Notes under the pieces: generated by a model | Seen by the model: the letters and a program-made list of their open reading frames with translations, nothing else | Database searches by the model: none | Told to the model about the DNA's origin: nothing | Assembly (NCBI GenBank): GCA_002731195.1 | Contig: PCAI01000013.1 | Coordinates: forward strand, 1-6,314 | Direction: 5' to 3' | Origin: Methanobacteriota archaeon | GTDB lineage: Archaea; Thermoplasmatota; Poseidoniia; Poseidoniales; Thalassarchaeaceae | Length of the DNA: 6,314 bases | Shown here: piece by piece, positions 1-6,238 of the stretch | Position numbering within the stretch: position 1 is the stretch's first letter | How the letters are laid out: every line of letters starts with the position of its first letter | Program-made: the position numbers and the translations under genes

Positions 1-40
1 ATCTCATATTCATTTAACCTATATGCATTTGTATTGATAG

Positions 41-52
41 TTTATATATTTA
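41..52 (-). promoter_or_regulatory. possible TATA element for the next minus-strand gene
   Basis: Downstream of the LeuA-like stop the minus strand reads TAAATATATAAA, a good TATA-box-like stretch and nearly symmetric. About 30 nt further on is AGGTTAAATG, whose ATG at 13 starts a frame (ATG AAT ATG AGA) that stays open to the window edge. This may be the promoter and first codons of another minus-strand gene, but four codons are too few to call a CDS. No other gene is visible in positions 1-57. Confidence 0.3.
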
Positions 53-57
53 CAATT

Positions 58-1314
58 CTAATTTCGATTAAAATCTCTTACAGTATTATGAATTTCATCA
101 TCATCCATTAATTTTCTCTGTTTCTTTGCAACACTAAACATATGTTCAACCAATTCATCCGTTACTTGATAATCATTATTTTTTAGCCACCAAATTATAT
201 TTGATCTTCCACTCATATGCCCAATTCTTATGACTTGTTTCAAACCATAGTCTGATGCTGGAACTCCAGAGTAAATTCTATCTGCTAGCCAATGATCGCC
301 TTTATCCATAGCTTTCACAACTGCAGATGCATGTACTCCTGTACCAGTTTCAAAGGCATCATTACCAAAAATTGGATAATTCCTTGGTAAAGGAACTTTA
401 ACATAATCATGGGCCTTTCTCATATATTCATCTAACGCAGTTAAATCATTACTAATTACGCCCATCAAGCTAAGATTAACAAGTGTTTGATCCAAAGGAG
501 CATTACCAGCTCTTTCACCAACTCCTAAAGCAGTACCATGAATGACATCCGCGCCTGATTCAAATGCAGCAATATTATTCGCAACTCCAAGGCCTCTATC
601 TTGGTGGCCATGCCAATTTACTTCTATATCTCTTCTCTTGAATCCAGCATCAGGTATTACTTCATTCTGAATAAATGAAAGTAGTTTATTTACTCCATTT
701 GGAGTTACATGGCCGCATGTATCGCACACACATATCCTATCTGCCCCAAGTTCTAGGGCGCGAGTATATACTTCTTTGATTTCTTCTGGTTTACTACGGG
801 TAGTATCTTCAGTAACGAACATAACAGGGACGTCATTATCAACTGCAAAACTCACGGCCTTTTCAGCTGTGGAAAGGATTTTATTCATATCCCATCCTTC
901 TGTATATTGTCGAATAGGACTTGTTCCGAGAAATGCACTTGCTTGGATCTGACATTCATGTTTAGACTGTAAATCAATTAAAGGAGCAATATCGCTAACA
1001 ACTGTTCTGACTGCACATCCTGGTCTTATTTCATATGAATTTTCATTAATATGAGAAAGCATCGCATCTATATGTTCAATATGAAAAGGGCCCGCTCCTG
1101 GCAATCCCAAATCAACTTTCTGAATACCCAGTCTTTCCATATAATCAATAAGTTCAATTTTCTGCTTTATAGTCGGGTTGTTCGCACTAGGGCTTTGTAA
1201 ACCATCACGAAGAGTTTCATCATCAAACCATAACTCATGAGGATGATTTGCGGAATTTCTTCTAATATCATAATCGATTACATTCCAATCATAGATTAAA
1301 TCCTTCTCATCCAT
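58..1314 (-). CDS. LeuA/homocitrate synthase-family (DRE-TIM) acyltransferase
   Basis: Predicted cytosolic enzyme of the DRE-TIM metallolyase superfamily. Members condense acetyl-CoA with a 2-oxo acid (2-isopropylmalate, citramalate, homocitrate or Re-citrate synthases); the substrate cannot be fixed from sequence. The 418-residue protein has the first-strand motif DETLRDG (R36 catalytic, D37 metal ligand), then HGH (H235, H237) and GERAGNA (N271), which complete the expected divalent-metal site. GERAGNA is the LeuA-type form; homocitrate synthases more often have GERNG. GVHASAVVKA (327-336) and GHMSGRSNI (365-373) match the segment after the barrel. The protein ends near residue 418, so the C-terminal LeuA allosteric (leucine-binding) domain of full-length ~500-residue enzymes is absent. 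In RDGLQ, Leu39 sits where many synthases have Glu; HMG-CoA lyases also have RDGLQ, but GERAGNA and the C-terminal segment favour a synthase. The ATG at 1314 is chosen because GGAGG lies 7 nt upstream; a TTG at 1347 would add 11 residues but has no ribosome site. Family confident, substrate not. Confidence 0.88.
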   Translation of the reverse strand: MDEKDLIYDWNVIDYDIRRNSANHPHELWFDDETLRDGLQSPSANNPTIKQKIELIDYMERLGIQKVDLGLPGAGPFHIEHIDAMLSHINENSYEIRPGCAVRTVVSDIAPLIDLQSKHECQIQASAFLGTSPIRQYTEGWDMNKILSTAEKAVSFAVDNDVPVMFVTEDTTRSKPEEIKEVYTRALELGADRICVCDTCGHVTPNGVNKLLSFIQNEVIPDAGFKRRDIEVNWHGHQDRGLGVANNIAAFESGADVIHGTALGVGERAGNAPLDQTLVNLSLMGVISNDLTALDEYMRKAHDYVKVPLPRNYPIFGNDAFETGTGVHASAVVKAMDKGDHWLADRIYSGVPASDYGLKQVIRIGHMSGRSNIIWWLKNNDYQVTDELVEHMFSVAKKQRKLMDDDEIHNTVRDFNRN

Positions 1315-1321
1315 GCCGGCC

Positions 1322-1326
1322 CCTCC
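1322..1326 (-). promoter_or_regulatory. Shine-Dalgarno GGAGG of the LeuA-like gene
   Basis: Read on the minus strand, GGAGG (within GGAGGGG) lies 7 nt before the ATG at 1314. It is the strongest ribosome site in the window and decides the start against the upstream TTG. The adjoining GGGGCCGGC is a small GC-rich spot in very AT-rich surroundings. Confidence 0.75.
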
Positions 1327-1380
1327 ACTACTTACGTTCTTGAACAACCTATGCAGTGCTTCAAACCATCGGGAGTTTTG

Positions 1381-1400
1381 GTTATTAAAATCCTTTAAAT
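1381..1400 (-). promoter_or_regulatory. possible TATA-type promoter of the LeuA-like gene
   Basis: The 86-nt gap after the ctaB stop opens, on the minus strand, with two TATA-like stretches, ATTTAAAG and TTTTAATAAC. An archaeal start of transcription about 25 nt further on would fall near 1365-1375 and leave a leader of some 50-60 nt. This could let the gene be expressed apart from ctaA-ctaB. Such A/T-only elements are common by chance here, so this is only suggestive; read-through from ctaB is equally possible. Confidence 0.25.
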
Positions 1401-2483
1401 TTATTTTTTATTTTTTATTTCAGAACGATAAATTGATAATAATACAATTATCAATCCAATTATTGCTCCCTCAAGTTTCAAACTTCCAGTAACCAATACA
1501 ATAAACATCAGCGCTAAGTATAGAAGAGAAACAAAGAATGAACGAGACGCAATTGACATTCTTCCAGCCTCGTCAACTTTCTCATGAACATCAATATTCC
1601 AAACTGTAGTTGCATACCAGATACTCAATATAGTAGCAGTAAAACTCACAAGAAAATTTACTGAATCAATGCTATCGAGAGTATTCCAATTCTCTGTAGG
1701 TGTATAACTAAGAAATACTACAAAAGATAGAAAAATAAGGAATATTGAGTATATTTTCATTTCTATCAATGTTCTGGCCTTTCCTTTAACATTCGGCATC
1801 ATTGGAACGCCAACTTTTTCATATTCTTTAGAACGATATAATGCAAGGGCCCAGAAATGAGGAGGGGTCCATAGAAAAATGAGAATAAACATAAACCAAG
1901 GCATTAAAGGATATGGTCCCAAGTAATCATGAGGTCCTAAGTTAAATATGGATTCAAAAAATGTTTCAACTGATGTTATTTCAATTTCCAAGTCCTCTTC
2001 AGCAGCAGCCCAACCAATCACAGGAGGAGTTGAACCAGCAATTCCTCCTATCACTATATTTTGAGGAGTATTTCTTTTTAACCACATGCTGTATATAAAA
2101 ACATAAAATACCACACTGAAAGCTGCCCAAAATGCAGCAACATTATTGGCAAATAAAGAAAACCATATCGTTCCAATTACGGAAATTAATATGCCGAATA
2201 TTAATGCATCATTCGCTTCTATTTCTCCCTTTGGCAGGGGCCTATTGGATGTTCTAGTCATAATTGGATCAATATCTCTATCATACCACATGTTAATCGC
2301 ATTCGCACCACCTGCAGTCAAATACCCGCCTACCAATACTATCAGAATAGTTTTCATGGTCTCTCTAGTTATTTCAGATTCACCAATTAAATCATGAGAA
2401 AGAACAGAACAAAGAGCAGTAATTTGTAGTAATATTACTACTTTGGGTTTAGTTAGTGAAAAATATGAATTTACTGCCCCCAT
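1401..2483 (-). CDS. ctaB: protoheme IX farnesyltransferase (heme O synthase)
   Basis: Membrane prenyltransferase of the UbiA/CyoE/Cox10 family. It adds a farnesyl group to heme b, giving heme o for heme-copper oxidases. In the 360-residue protein the first Asp-rich motif NMWYDRDID has the N64-x3-D68-x3-D72 pattern that binds Mg-diphosphate, followed by TRTSNRPLP (76-84). The family signatures GGIAGSTPPVIGW (146-158) and WTPPHFWALAL (205-215) are intact, and EYEKVGVPMMPNVKG (220-234) is the second polar motif. About nine hydrophobic segments are visible. An acidic stretch at about 160-194, rich in Glu/Asp, enlarges the loop before TPPHFW compared with compact bacterial CyoE, making the protein longer than the usual ~290-310 residues. 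Two ATG codons are adjacent. The second (2483) is chosen because GGAGG then lies 7 nt upstream, as for the neighbouring LeuA-like gene; starting at 2486 would add one Met. It follows ctaA by 35 nt, consistent with one operon. Confidence 0.96.
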   Translation of the reverse strand: MGAVNSYFSLTKPKVVILLQITALCSVLSHDLIGESEITRETMKTILIVLVGGYLTAGGANAINMWYDRDIDPIMTRTSNRPLPKGEIEANDALIFGILISVIGTIWFSLFANNVAAFWAAFSVVFYVFIYSMWLKRNTPQNIVIGGIAGSTPPVIGWAAAEEDLEIEITSVETFFESIFNLGPHDYLGPYPLMPWFMFILIFLWTPPHFWALALYRSKEYEKVGVPMMPNVKGKARTLIEMKIYSIFLIFLSFVVFLSYTPTENWNTLDSIDSVNFLVSFTATILSIWYATTVWNIDVHEKVDEAGRMSIASRSFFVSLLYLALMFIVLVTGSLKLEGAIIGLIIVLLSIYRSEIKNKK

Positions 2484-2488
2484 CATAT

Positions 2489-2495
2489 CTCCTCC
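2489..2495 (-). promoter_or_regulatory. Shine-Dalgarno GGAGGAG of ctaB
   Basis: On the minus strand GGAGGAG precedes the paired ATG codons. The GGAGG core is 7 nt from the ATG at 2483 and 4 nt from the ATG at 2486, which favours the inner start. Confidence 0.7.
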
Positions 2496-2518
2496 TACTG
2501 TCCTATCTCAATTTACAT

Positions 2519-3601
2519 TTAGTCTTCAAGCATTATCTGATCTTGCGCATCATCTTGTATTACAATAGAAATCCCTATACAAGTAGTTGCTAACAATATA
2601 AAAGAAGTAGAAGCAAGTAAGAGGTGTATTAGTGATAATATTTCCAGATATCCATCTATGGTCCATGATAAAACATACAAACCTCCCAGTATTATATTAA
2701 TGATATATGCCATTGTTGCAGAAAATACCCACTTTATCAGCAAACTTTTCTCATCTTGTTGCTTAAAAGTATTCCACATGTTCAAAGAAATTCCAATTAG
2801 TGATATCCCAACTAATCCAACCAACCATCTATGAATCATCTGAGATTTAGCCACTATTTCTCCTAAGGCTATATCCGATACTAATTCTCCTTGACATAAT
2901 GGCCATGATTCATAAAAACCATTTATTCCACATCCATAATTAGCACCTGGAGAAGTAGAAACTAGAGTTCCTGAAAATAAAGTAAGTAAAATAAGTCCTG
3001 ACATAAATATTAATTTATTCTTCCATTCTGCAGCCAATTTTGGATTAAACGAAATCCAATCCGTTTTCTTTTTCCTTGATATAATTGCCCATATCCATAT
3101 TAAAGTTAACATAAATGCCAATGCAGACCCTAGGTGCAGTATTACGCTCCAATTTTCATTATCCATTTTAACTGTCAACATACCAACTGCTCCTTGCCAT
3201 AAAATTAGTATTATTGATAGTCTTGTTGCATTCTCCATATCTTTTCCATATCTCTCATCGCGTCTTAAAAAAAACCAATTCAAAATAACCAATGGGCCCA
3301 AAATCATGCCTGCTAAAAATCTGTGAATCCACTCTGTAAATATTTCAAAAGTTGTATACCTATGGCTAGAACCACGAGAATCAATTTCATCTGGATTCTC
3401 TTCCCACCACTTTGCTTGTTCTTCTTCGGAAATAGTAAACCCAAGAGTCCCGAAACAAAGAGGCCAGTCAGGACAAGATTCTCCCGCATCATATATCCTT
3501 ATTGTACCTCCAAGCGCTATTACCAATATTGTAGTTATGACAATAACTTTCGTCAAATTATCTTGGACTAAATTTTTTCCTATCAAAAGGATCCACCCCA
3601 A
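2519..3601 (-). CDS. ctaA: heme A synthase, COX15/CtaA family
   Basis: Integral membrane oxygenase that converts heme o to heme a by oxidising the C8 methyl group; the product goes to aa3-type cytochrome oxidase. The 360-residue protein has about eight membrane segments in two related four-helix halves. All four expected heme-ligand histidines are present: H93 in EWIHRFLAG with E90 (the ExxHR motif of the first half), H156 in LHLGS, H257 in MIHRWLVG and H326 in LIHLLLA. Both exposed cysteine pairs are present: C43/C49 in SCPDWPLC, and C224/C236 ending in WPLC. A hydrophilic stretch at about 55-85 lengthens the first outer loop. The start is a TTG: GGAG lies 7 nt upstream, the first membrane helix begins only about 17 residues in, and the first in-frame ATG (residue 99) would remove essential motifs. 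The gene begins 19 nt after rpoK and precedes ctaB, its partner enzyme. Low expression set by the TTG and the upstream hairpin is an inference. Confidence 0.95.
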   Translation of the reverse strand: MGWILLIGKNLVQDNLTKVIVITTILVIALGGTIRIYDAGESCPDWPLCFGTLGFTISEEEQAKWWEENPDEIDSRGSSHRYTTFEIFTEWIHRFLAGMILGPLVILNWFFLRRDERYGKDMENATRLSIILILWQGAVGMLTVKMDNENWSVILHLGSALAFMLTLIWIWAIISRKKKTDWISFNPKLAAEWKNKLIFMSGLILLTLFSGTLVSTSPGANYGCGINGFYESWPLCQGELVSDIALGEIVAKSQMIHRWLVGLVGISLIGISLNMWNTFKQQDEKSLLIKWVFSATMAYIINIILGGLYVLSWTIDGYLEILSLIHLLLASTSFILLATTCIGISIVIQDDAQDQIMLED

Positions 3602-3616
3602 TTACGGGCTCCGTAA
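3602..3616 (-). promoter_or_regulatory. hairpin holding the ctaA ribosome site
   Basis: The minus-strand sequence TTACGGAGCCCGTAA is a perfect inverted repeat: a 6-bp stem (TTACGG/CCGTAA) with a 3-nt loop, ending right before the TTG start of ctaA. The GGAG Shine-Dalgarno sequence (3609-3612) is split between stem and loop. With one bulged T the pairing could reach into the TT of the start codon. The symmetry is seen directly; a role in translational control is inferred. No T-run follows, so a terminator is less likely. Confidence 0.5.
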
Positions 3617-3620
3617 ATTA

Positions 3621-3878
3621 CTAATCATCAAGATGAGGGTCAACATCTATTGGAATTCTTTCTTGATCATATTCTAAGGTTGCAATTTTCATAGGATCTA
3701 GGACAACTCTTTCTTTTGCATCACTTACTCCATAAAGTTGTATTAATTCATCACTGAAATTATCTCTCAACTCATCTTCAGTGACATAAAGAGGTGCTCC
3801 CATGCTAATTTGGAGTGCTCTAGCACCAATTATTCTTGCTTTTTCAAAGCGAGTATGCGGACTCTTTGGCTTGACCAT
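3621..3878 (-). CDS. rpoK: DNA-directed RNA polymerase subunit K (RPB6/omega family)
   Basis: Small subunit of archaeal RNA polymerase, homologous to eukaryotic RPB6 and bacterial omega; it clamps the largest subunit and helps assembly. The 85-residue protein carries the family's first signature at 9-32 (TRFEKARIIGARALQ followed by ISMGAPLYV) and its second at 61-78 (DPMKIATLEYDQERIPIDV). Between them lie some 27 residues (about 33-60) that most archaeal RpoK proteins lack or keep much shorter. The end, DVDPHLDD, is acidic where homologues usually have basic residues (often RR) after IPI. The ATG at 3878 is the only possible start: upstream in frame a TAG comes before any ATG, GTG or TTG. No good Shine-Dalgarno sequence is visible (only GTGGG). 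This gene is the best evidence for an archaeal host. It heads a tight cluster with ctaA and ctaB rather than standing beside rpoN, ribosomal protein or enolase genes as in many archaea. Confidence 0.93.
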   Translation of the reverse strand: MVKPKSPHTRFEKARIIGARALQISMGAPLYVTEDELRDNFSDELIQLYGVSDAKERVVLDPMKIATLEYDQERIPIDVDPHLDD

Positions 3879-3930
3879 GTATGCGTCCCACTGATGACCC
3901 CCAAATAAGGTCTATGACTCACGACACACT

Positions 3931-3946
3931 AAGAAAAATATTATTT
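3931..3946 (-). promoter_or_regulatory. A/T element: possible rpoK promoter or thiolase terminator
   Basis: Just after the thiolase stop the minus strand reads AAATAATATTTTTCTT. As a TATA-type element it would place a transcription start near 3915, about 37 nt before the rpoK ATG. Its T5-C-T2 tract could equally act as an archaeal T-rich terminator for the thiolase transcript. Both readings fit a unit boundary here; the sequence alone cannot separate them. Confidence 0.35.
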
Positions 3947-3959
3947 TTATATTATTTTT
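3938..3959. repeat. 11-bp exact tandem duplication over the thiolase stop
   Basis: The unit ATATTATTTTT (plus strand) occurs twice head to tail without mismatch, at 3938-3948 and 3949-3959. It covers the last thiolase codons, the TAA stop and the start of the rpoK upstream region. It looks like slippage or a small duplication in A/T-rich DNA, and it doubles the TATA-like stretch before rpoK. Confidence 0.8.
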
Positions 3960-5113
3960 GCCTCTATCAGCATAGCAACAGCATTCCCTCCACCTAGACA
4001 AATTGTTACTATGCCGAATTTCCCTGAGGTTCTATTTAATGCATTTACTAAAGTCATTAAACACCTTGTTCCTGTTGCTCCAAGTGGATGACCAATAGCA
4101 ACAGCACCTCCGTGTGGGTTGAATTTTTCATCAGGTATGTTCAAAGCCTTCTGGATAGAACAAGAGGCAGATGCAAAGGCTTCATTATGCTCGATTATAT
4201 CGATATCATCAATTGTCAAATCATTTCTATTTAGCAGTATTTCAATTGCAGTAATCGGTGCAGACATCACCTTACTGGGCTTTAATCCTGAAGTACAATA
4301 ATCTATTATTTTAGCTAGAATTGGTAAATTATGCCTTTTAACTGCATAATCAGATGCAATCAATACTGCAGATGCTCCGTCCGATAACTGACTAGCATTG
4401 CCTGCAGTAACTTGGCCGTTTTTGTCAAAAATAGTCTTCAAACTTTTCATCTTTTCTAAATTAGTATCAATACGAATTCCTTCATCTTTTTCTAAATCGT
4501 CTATCTTAAATGATTCTTCACTTAACCAATCTTTTTCCCATCCTCTATTTGCTAGCATGTGAGATCTTACTGCATAGGCATCAGATTCTTCTCTAGATAT
4601 ATTAAAATCTCTCGCGACCGTCTCTCCGGTTTCTCCCATCATTTCTCCTGAATAAGCATCTCTCAATCCATCATATGATAATATCCATTCTAAATCTGAA
4701 AAATTAATTTCTTGGCCTTTAATTGGATTTCTTATGAAATACGGTGCATTGCTCATAGATTCCATGCCACCTGCAATAATCAAGTTAGCAACTTTAGCCC
4801 TTATATCTGAGGCCCCAATCATTACCGCTTTCAAACTCGAACCACAAACTTTGTTTATTGTCGTACATGGAGTTTGATAAGGCATCCCTGATCCCAAAGC
4901 AACTTGTCTTGAGGGCGATTGTCCAGCTCCTGCTTGCAATACTTGACCCATATATAATTGGTCAATAAAACCTTCATCCGGATTTATTTTGGCTCTTCTC
5001 AATAATTCCTTCACAGTCATTGCTCCTAATTCAGTTGCACTATATTTTGAGAGTGAACCTCTAAATTTGCCTATGGGAGTTCGTGCATATGCACATATGT
5101 TGACTGCTTCCAT
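3947..5113 (-). CDS. thiolase (acetyl-CoA C-acetyltransferase-like)
   Basis: Cytosolic thiolase that reversibly joins two acetyl-CoA into acetoacetyl-CoA, or cleaves 3-ketoacyl-CoA in fatty- or amino-acid breakdown. At 388 residues it is close to the usual ~393. All catalytic elements are present: nucleophile C90 in INKVCGSS, N310 in HNEAFA, H342 in GHPLG, and the second cysteine C372 in CLGGGNA. The opening ARTPIGKFRGSL (10-21) and GGMESMSNAP (115-124) are typical. The intact C-terminal GHPLG and CLGGG blocks match the bacterial AtoB/PhaA/FadA type, rather than the distinct archaeal thiolase that partners HMG-CoA synthase and a DUF35 protein. That suggests a catabolic or acquired enzyme, though chain-length preference cannot be read from sequence. 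The ATG at 5113 gives the normal N-terminus; no clear Shine-Dalgarno sequence precedes it. The gene lies 60 nt after kynA, in the same frame and separated by one TAA. Co-transcription is possible, but a functional link is not shown. Confidence 0.94.
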   Translation of the reverse strand: MEAVNICAYARTPIGKFRGSLSKYSATELGAMTVKELLRRAKINPDEGFIDQLYMGQVLQAGAGQSPSRQVALGSGMPYQTPCTTINKVCGSSLKAVMIGASDIRAKVANLIIAGGMESMSNAPYFIRNPIKGQEINFSDLEWILSYDGLRDAYSGEMMGETGETVARDFNISREESDAYAVRSHMLANRGWEKDWLSEESFKIDDLEKDEGIRIDTNLEKMKSLKTIFDKNGQVTAGNASQLSDGASAVLIASDYAVKRHNLPILAKIIDYCTSGLKPSKVMSAPITAIEILLNRNDLTIDDIDIIEHNEAFASASCSIQKALNIPDEKFNPHGGAVAIGHPLGATGTRCLMTLVNALNRTSGKFGIVTICLGGGNAVAMLIEAKII

Positions 5114-5149
5114 ATGTCGTCCAAAAGAGACCTGAACTTCAATTATGCG

Positions 5150-5167
5150 ATTATTATTATTTATTTT
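5150..5167 (-). promoter_or_regulatory. possible TATA-type promoter of the thiolase
   Basis: The minus strand of the kynA-thiolase gap reads AAAATAAATAATAATAAT, an A/T-only run that includes four ATT units on the plus strand. It lies 37-54 nt before the thiolase ATG. A start about 25 nt downstream would give a leader of roughly 20-30 nt. No Shine-Dalgarno sequence follows in the usual place. The element may be no more than compositional bias. Confidence 0.3.
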
Positions 5168-5173
5168 AGACTC

Positions 5174-6238
5174 TTATTCTGAACTATACCCATAGAACTC
5201 TGCATTTCTCAGGATAGGCCTATTTTGTGGTTTTATTAATATTGTACGGACACCCCACAAATCTTTGAAAATACGATATCGACTTGTTGCATCCAAATAA
5301 TCAACACCGCTAGTGCCTCCAGTACCAATTCTTTTACCCATTATTCTTTCTACCATCCGGGCGTGTGAATGCCTCCATTTGACTATTGATTCTTCCAATT
5401 CAACAAATCCATCAATTAATTTTCTAGGCCAGGTCAATAAAGGTAATTCACGATATGACTCAATAAATAATAGCCCCACTCTGGAACGATTGATTTCCCC
5501 TCCCGGCTTCAAAAATTCTCTTGCATTATCATTTGCAAACTCCAACCTTTCAGAAATTTTTTGTTCGGAGATGGAATTTCCATACATACTTTCACCATGC
5601 TGCCTATGCGCCTCCAAATGTTCTCCAACATATCGCGCAACTTCTTCTTCATCTCCATCACTTCCAAATTTTGACCCCATTATCGGTGTTCTACCTATCC
5701 AATCCATTAATGATTCAAATAATGAATTCTGTTCCATTTCCAATTTTAATTGATTATATATCTGAGATGACTCTGAATCATTCTCTGCAGCCTTTTTAAA
5801 ACCCTTTAAAGGATCCATTCCGCCTAACCTATCCTCATTCTTTAAACCAAGTAAAATCTCAAATTCTCTCATTTGATATGATTCAAAACCAGAAGCAGTT
5901 CCTAAACCATCTCTAAATGCTAAGAATCCTTGTGGAGTCAGAGTCTCCAAAACACTCCATTGATTAGCCATCAATCTGAATATTTCTGTAGTTCTAGTAA
6001 GGTGATCAACAGATTTTGGAATTTCATATTCAGGCACACTCTCCTGATTCAATATATCGCGAACTTCTCTTAATTCCCTAATTATTTGTTTAAACCATAA
6101 TTCAAATGTCTGATGAACTACAATAAAGTGCATCTCATCATTCGAAATATCTCGTTCTTCACCTTGCAGTGTAAGTAATTTCGATAGTTGCAAATATTCT
6201 CCATATGTCCAATTCTTCGATTCTGTGCCGCCACTCAT
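5174..6238 (-). CDS. kynA: tryptophan 2,3-dioxygenase
   Basis: Cytosolic heme-b enzyme that inserts O2 into L-tryptophan to form N-formylkynurenine, the first step of the kynurenine route to energy metabolism or NAD. The 354-residue protein is longer than compact bacterial forms (~280) and shorter than the human one (~406). DEMHFIVVHQTFELWFKQI (34-52) holds the active-site H42; bacterial enzymes usually have Ser where this one has Phe after HQT. GFESYQMREFE (117-127) includes R124, expected to bind the substrate carboxylate. KWRHSHARMV (287-296) carries H290, the proximal heme ligand. GTGGTSGVDYL (305-315) is the tryptophan-binding loop, with T306 conserved. An acidic insert around 193-199 (GSDGDEEE) is visible. 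GGAG lies 4 nt before the ATG at 6238, and the N-terminus fits the family. The start overlaps the stop of a 14-codon mini-ORF. Later pathway genes (formamidase, kynureninase) are not in the window. Confidence 0.96.
   Translation of the reverse strand: MSGGTESKNWTYGEYLQLSKLLTLQGEERDISNDEMHFIVVHQTFELWFKQIIRELREVRDILNQESVPEYEIPKSVDHLTRTTEIFRLMANQWSVLETLTPQGFLAFRDGLGTASGFESYQMREFEILLGLKNEDRLGGMDPLKGFKKAAENDSESSQIYNQLKLEMEQNSLFESLMDWIGRTPIMGSKFGSDGDEEEVARYVGEHLEAHRQHGESMYGNSISEQKISERLEFANDNAREFLKPGGEINRSRVGLLFIESYRELPLLTWPRKLIDGFVELEESIVKWRHSHARMVERIMGKRIGTGGTSGVDYLDATSRYRIFKDLWGVRTILIKPQNRPILRNAEFYGYSSE

Noticed and set aside
1..13. ATG at 13 on the minus strand as the start of a further gene
   Set aside because: Only four codons lie in the window, so it is recorded as a possibility under the TATA element and not called as a CDS.
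1315..1347. TTG at 1347 as start of the LeuA-like gene, adding 11 residues
   Set aside because: No Shine-Dalgarno sequence at a workable distance from the TTG, whereas the ATG at 1314 has GGAGG 7 nt upstream. The extra residues match no known family N-terminus.
1348..1407. Open frame upstream of the LeuA-like start, reading back into the end of ctaB
   Set aside because: The frame has no stop for about 30 codons before the ATG but also no ATG or GTG; an open run of this length is easily due to chance.
2146..2397. Plus-strand ORF of 83 codons inside ctaB
   Set aside because: It is antisense to conserved ctaB motifs, shows no recognisable domain and has no ribosome site that I could see.
3323..3571. 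Plus-strand ORF of 82 codons inside ctaA
   Set aside because: It lies opposite the conserved CPDWPLC and EWIHR region of ctaA and has no domain of its own.
3899..3920. GACC/GGTC inverted repeat in the rpoK upstream region
   Set aside because: Only four base pairs with a loop of about nine; too weak to call a structure.
5114..5176. kynA and the thiolase share one frame with a single TAA between them, suggesting stop-codon read-through to a fusion
   Set aside because: The 60-nt gap is A/T-rich, has a possible promoter, and both proteins have complete family-typical ends. A shared frame is expected one time in three.
5313..5799. Plus-strand ORFs of 92-146 codons inside kynA
   Set aside because: They are antisense to well-conserved TDO sequence, overlap each other, and have low-complexity Ser/Pro/His-rich translations typical of shadow frames.
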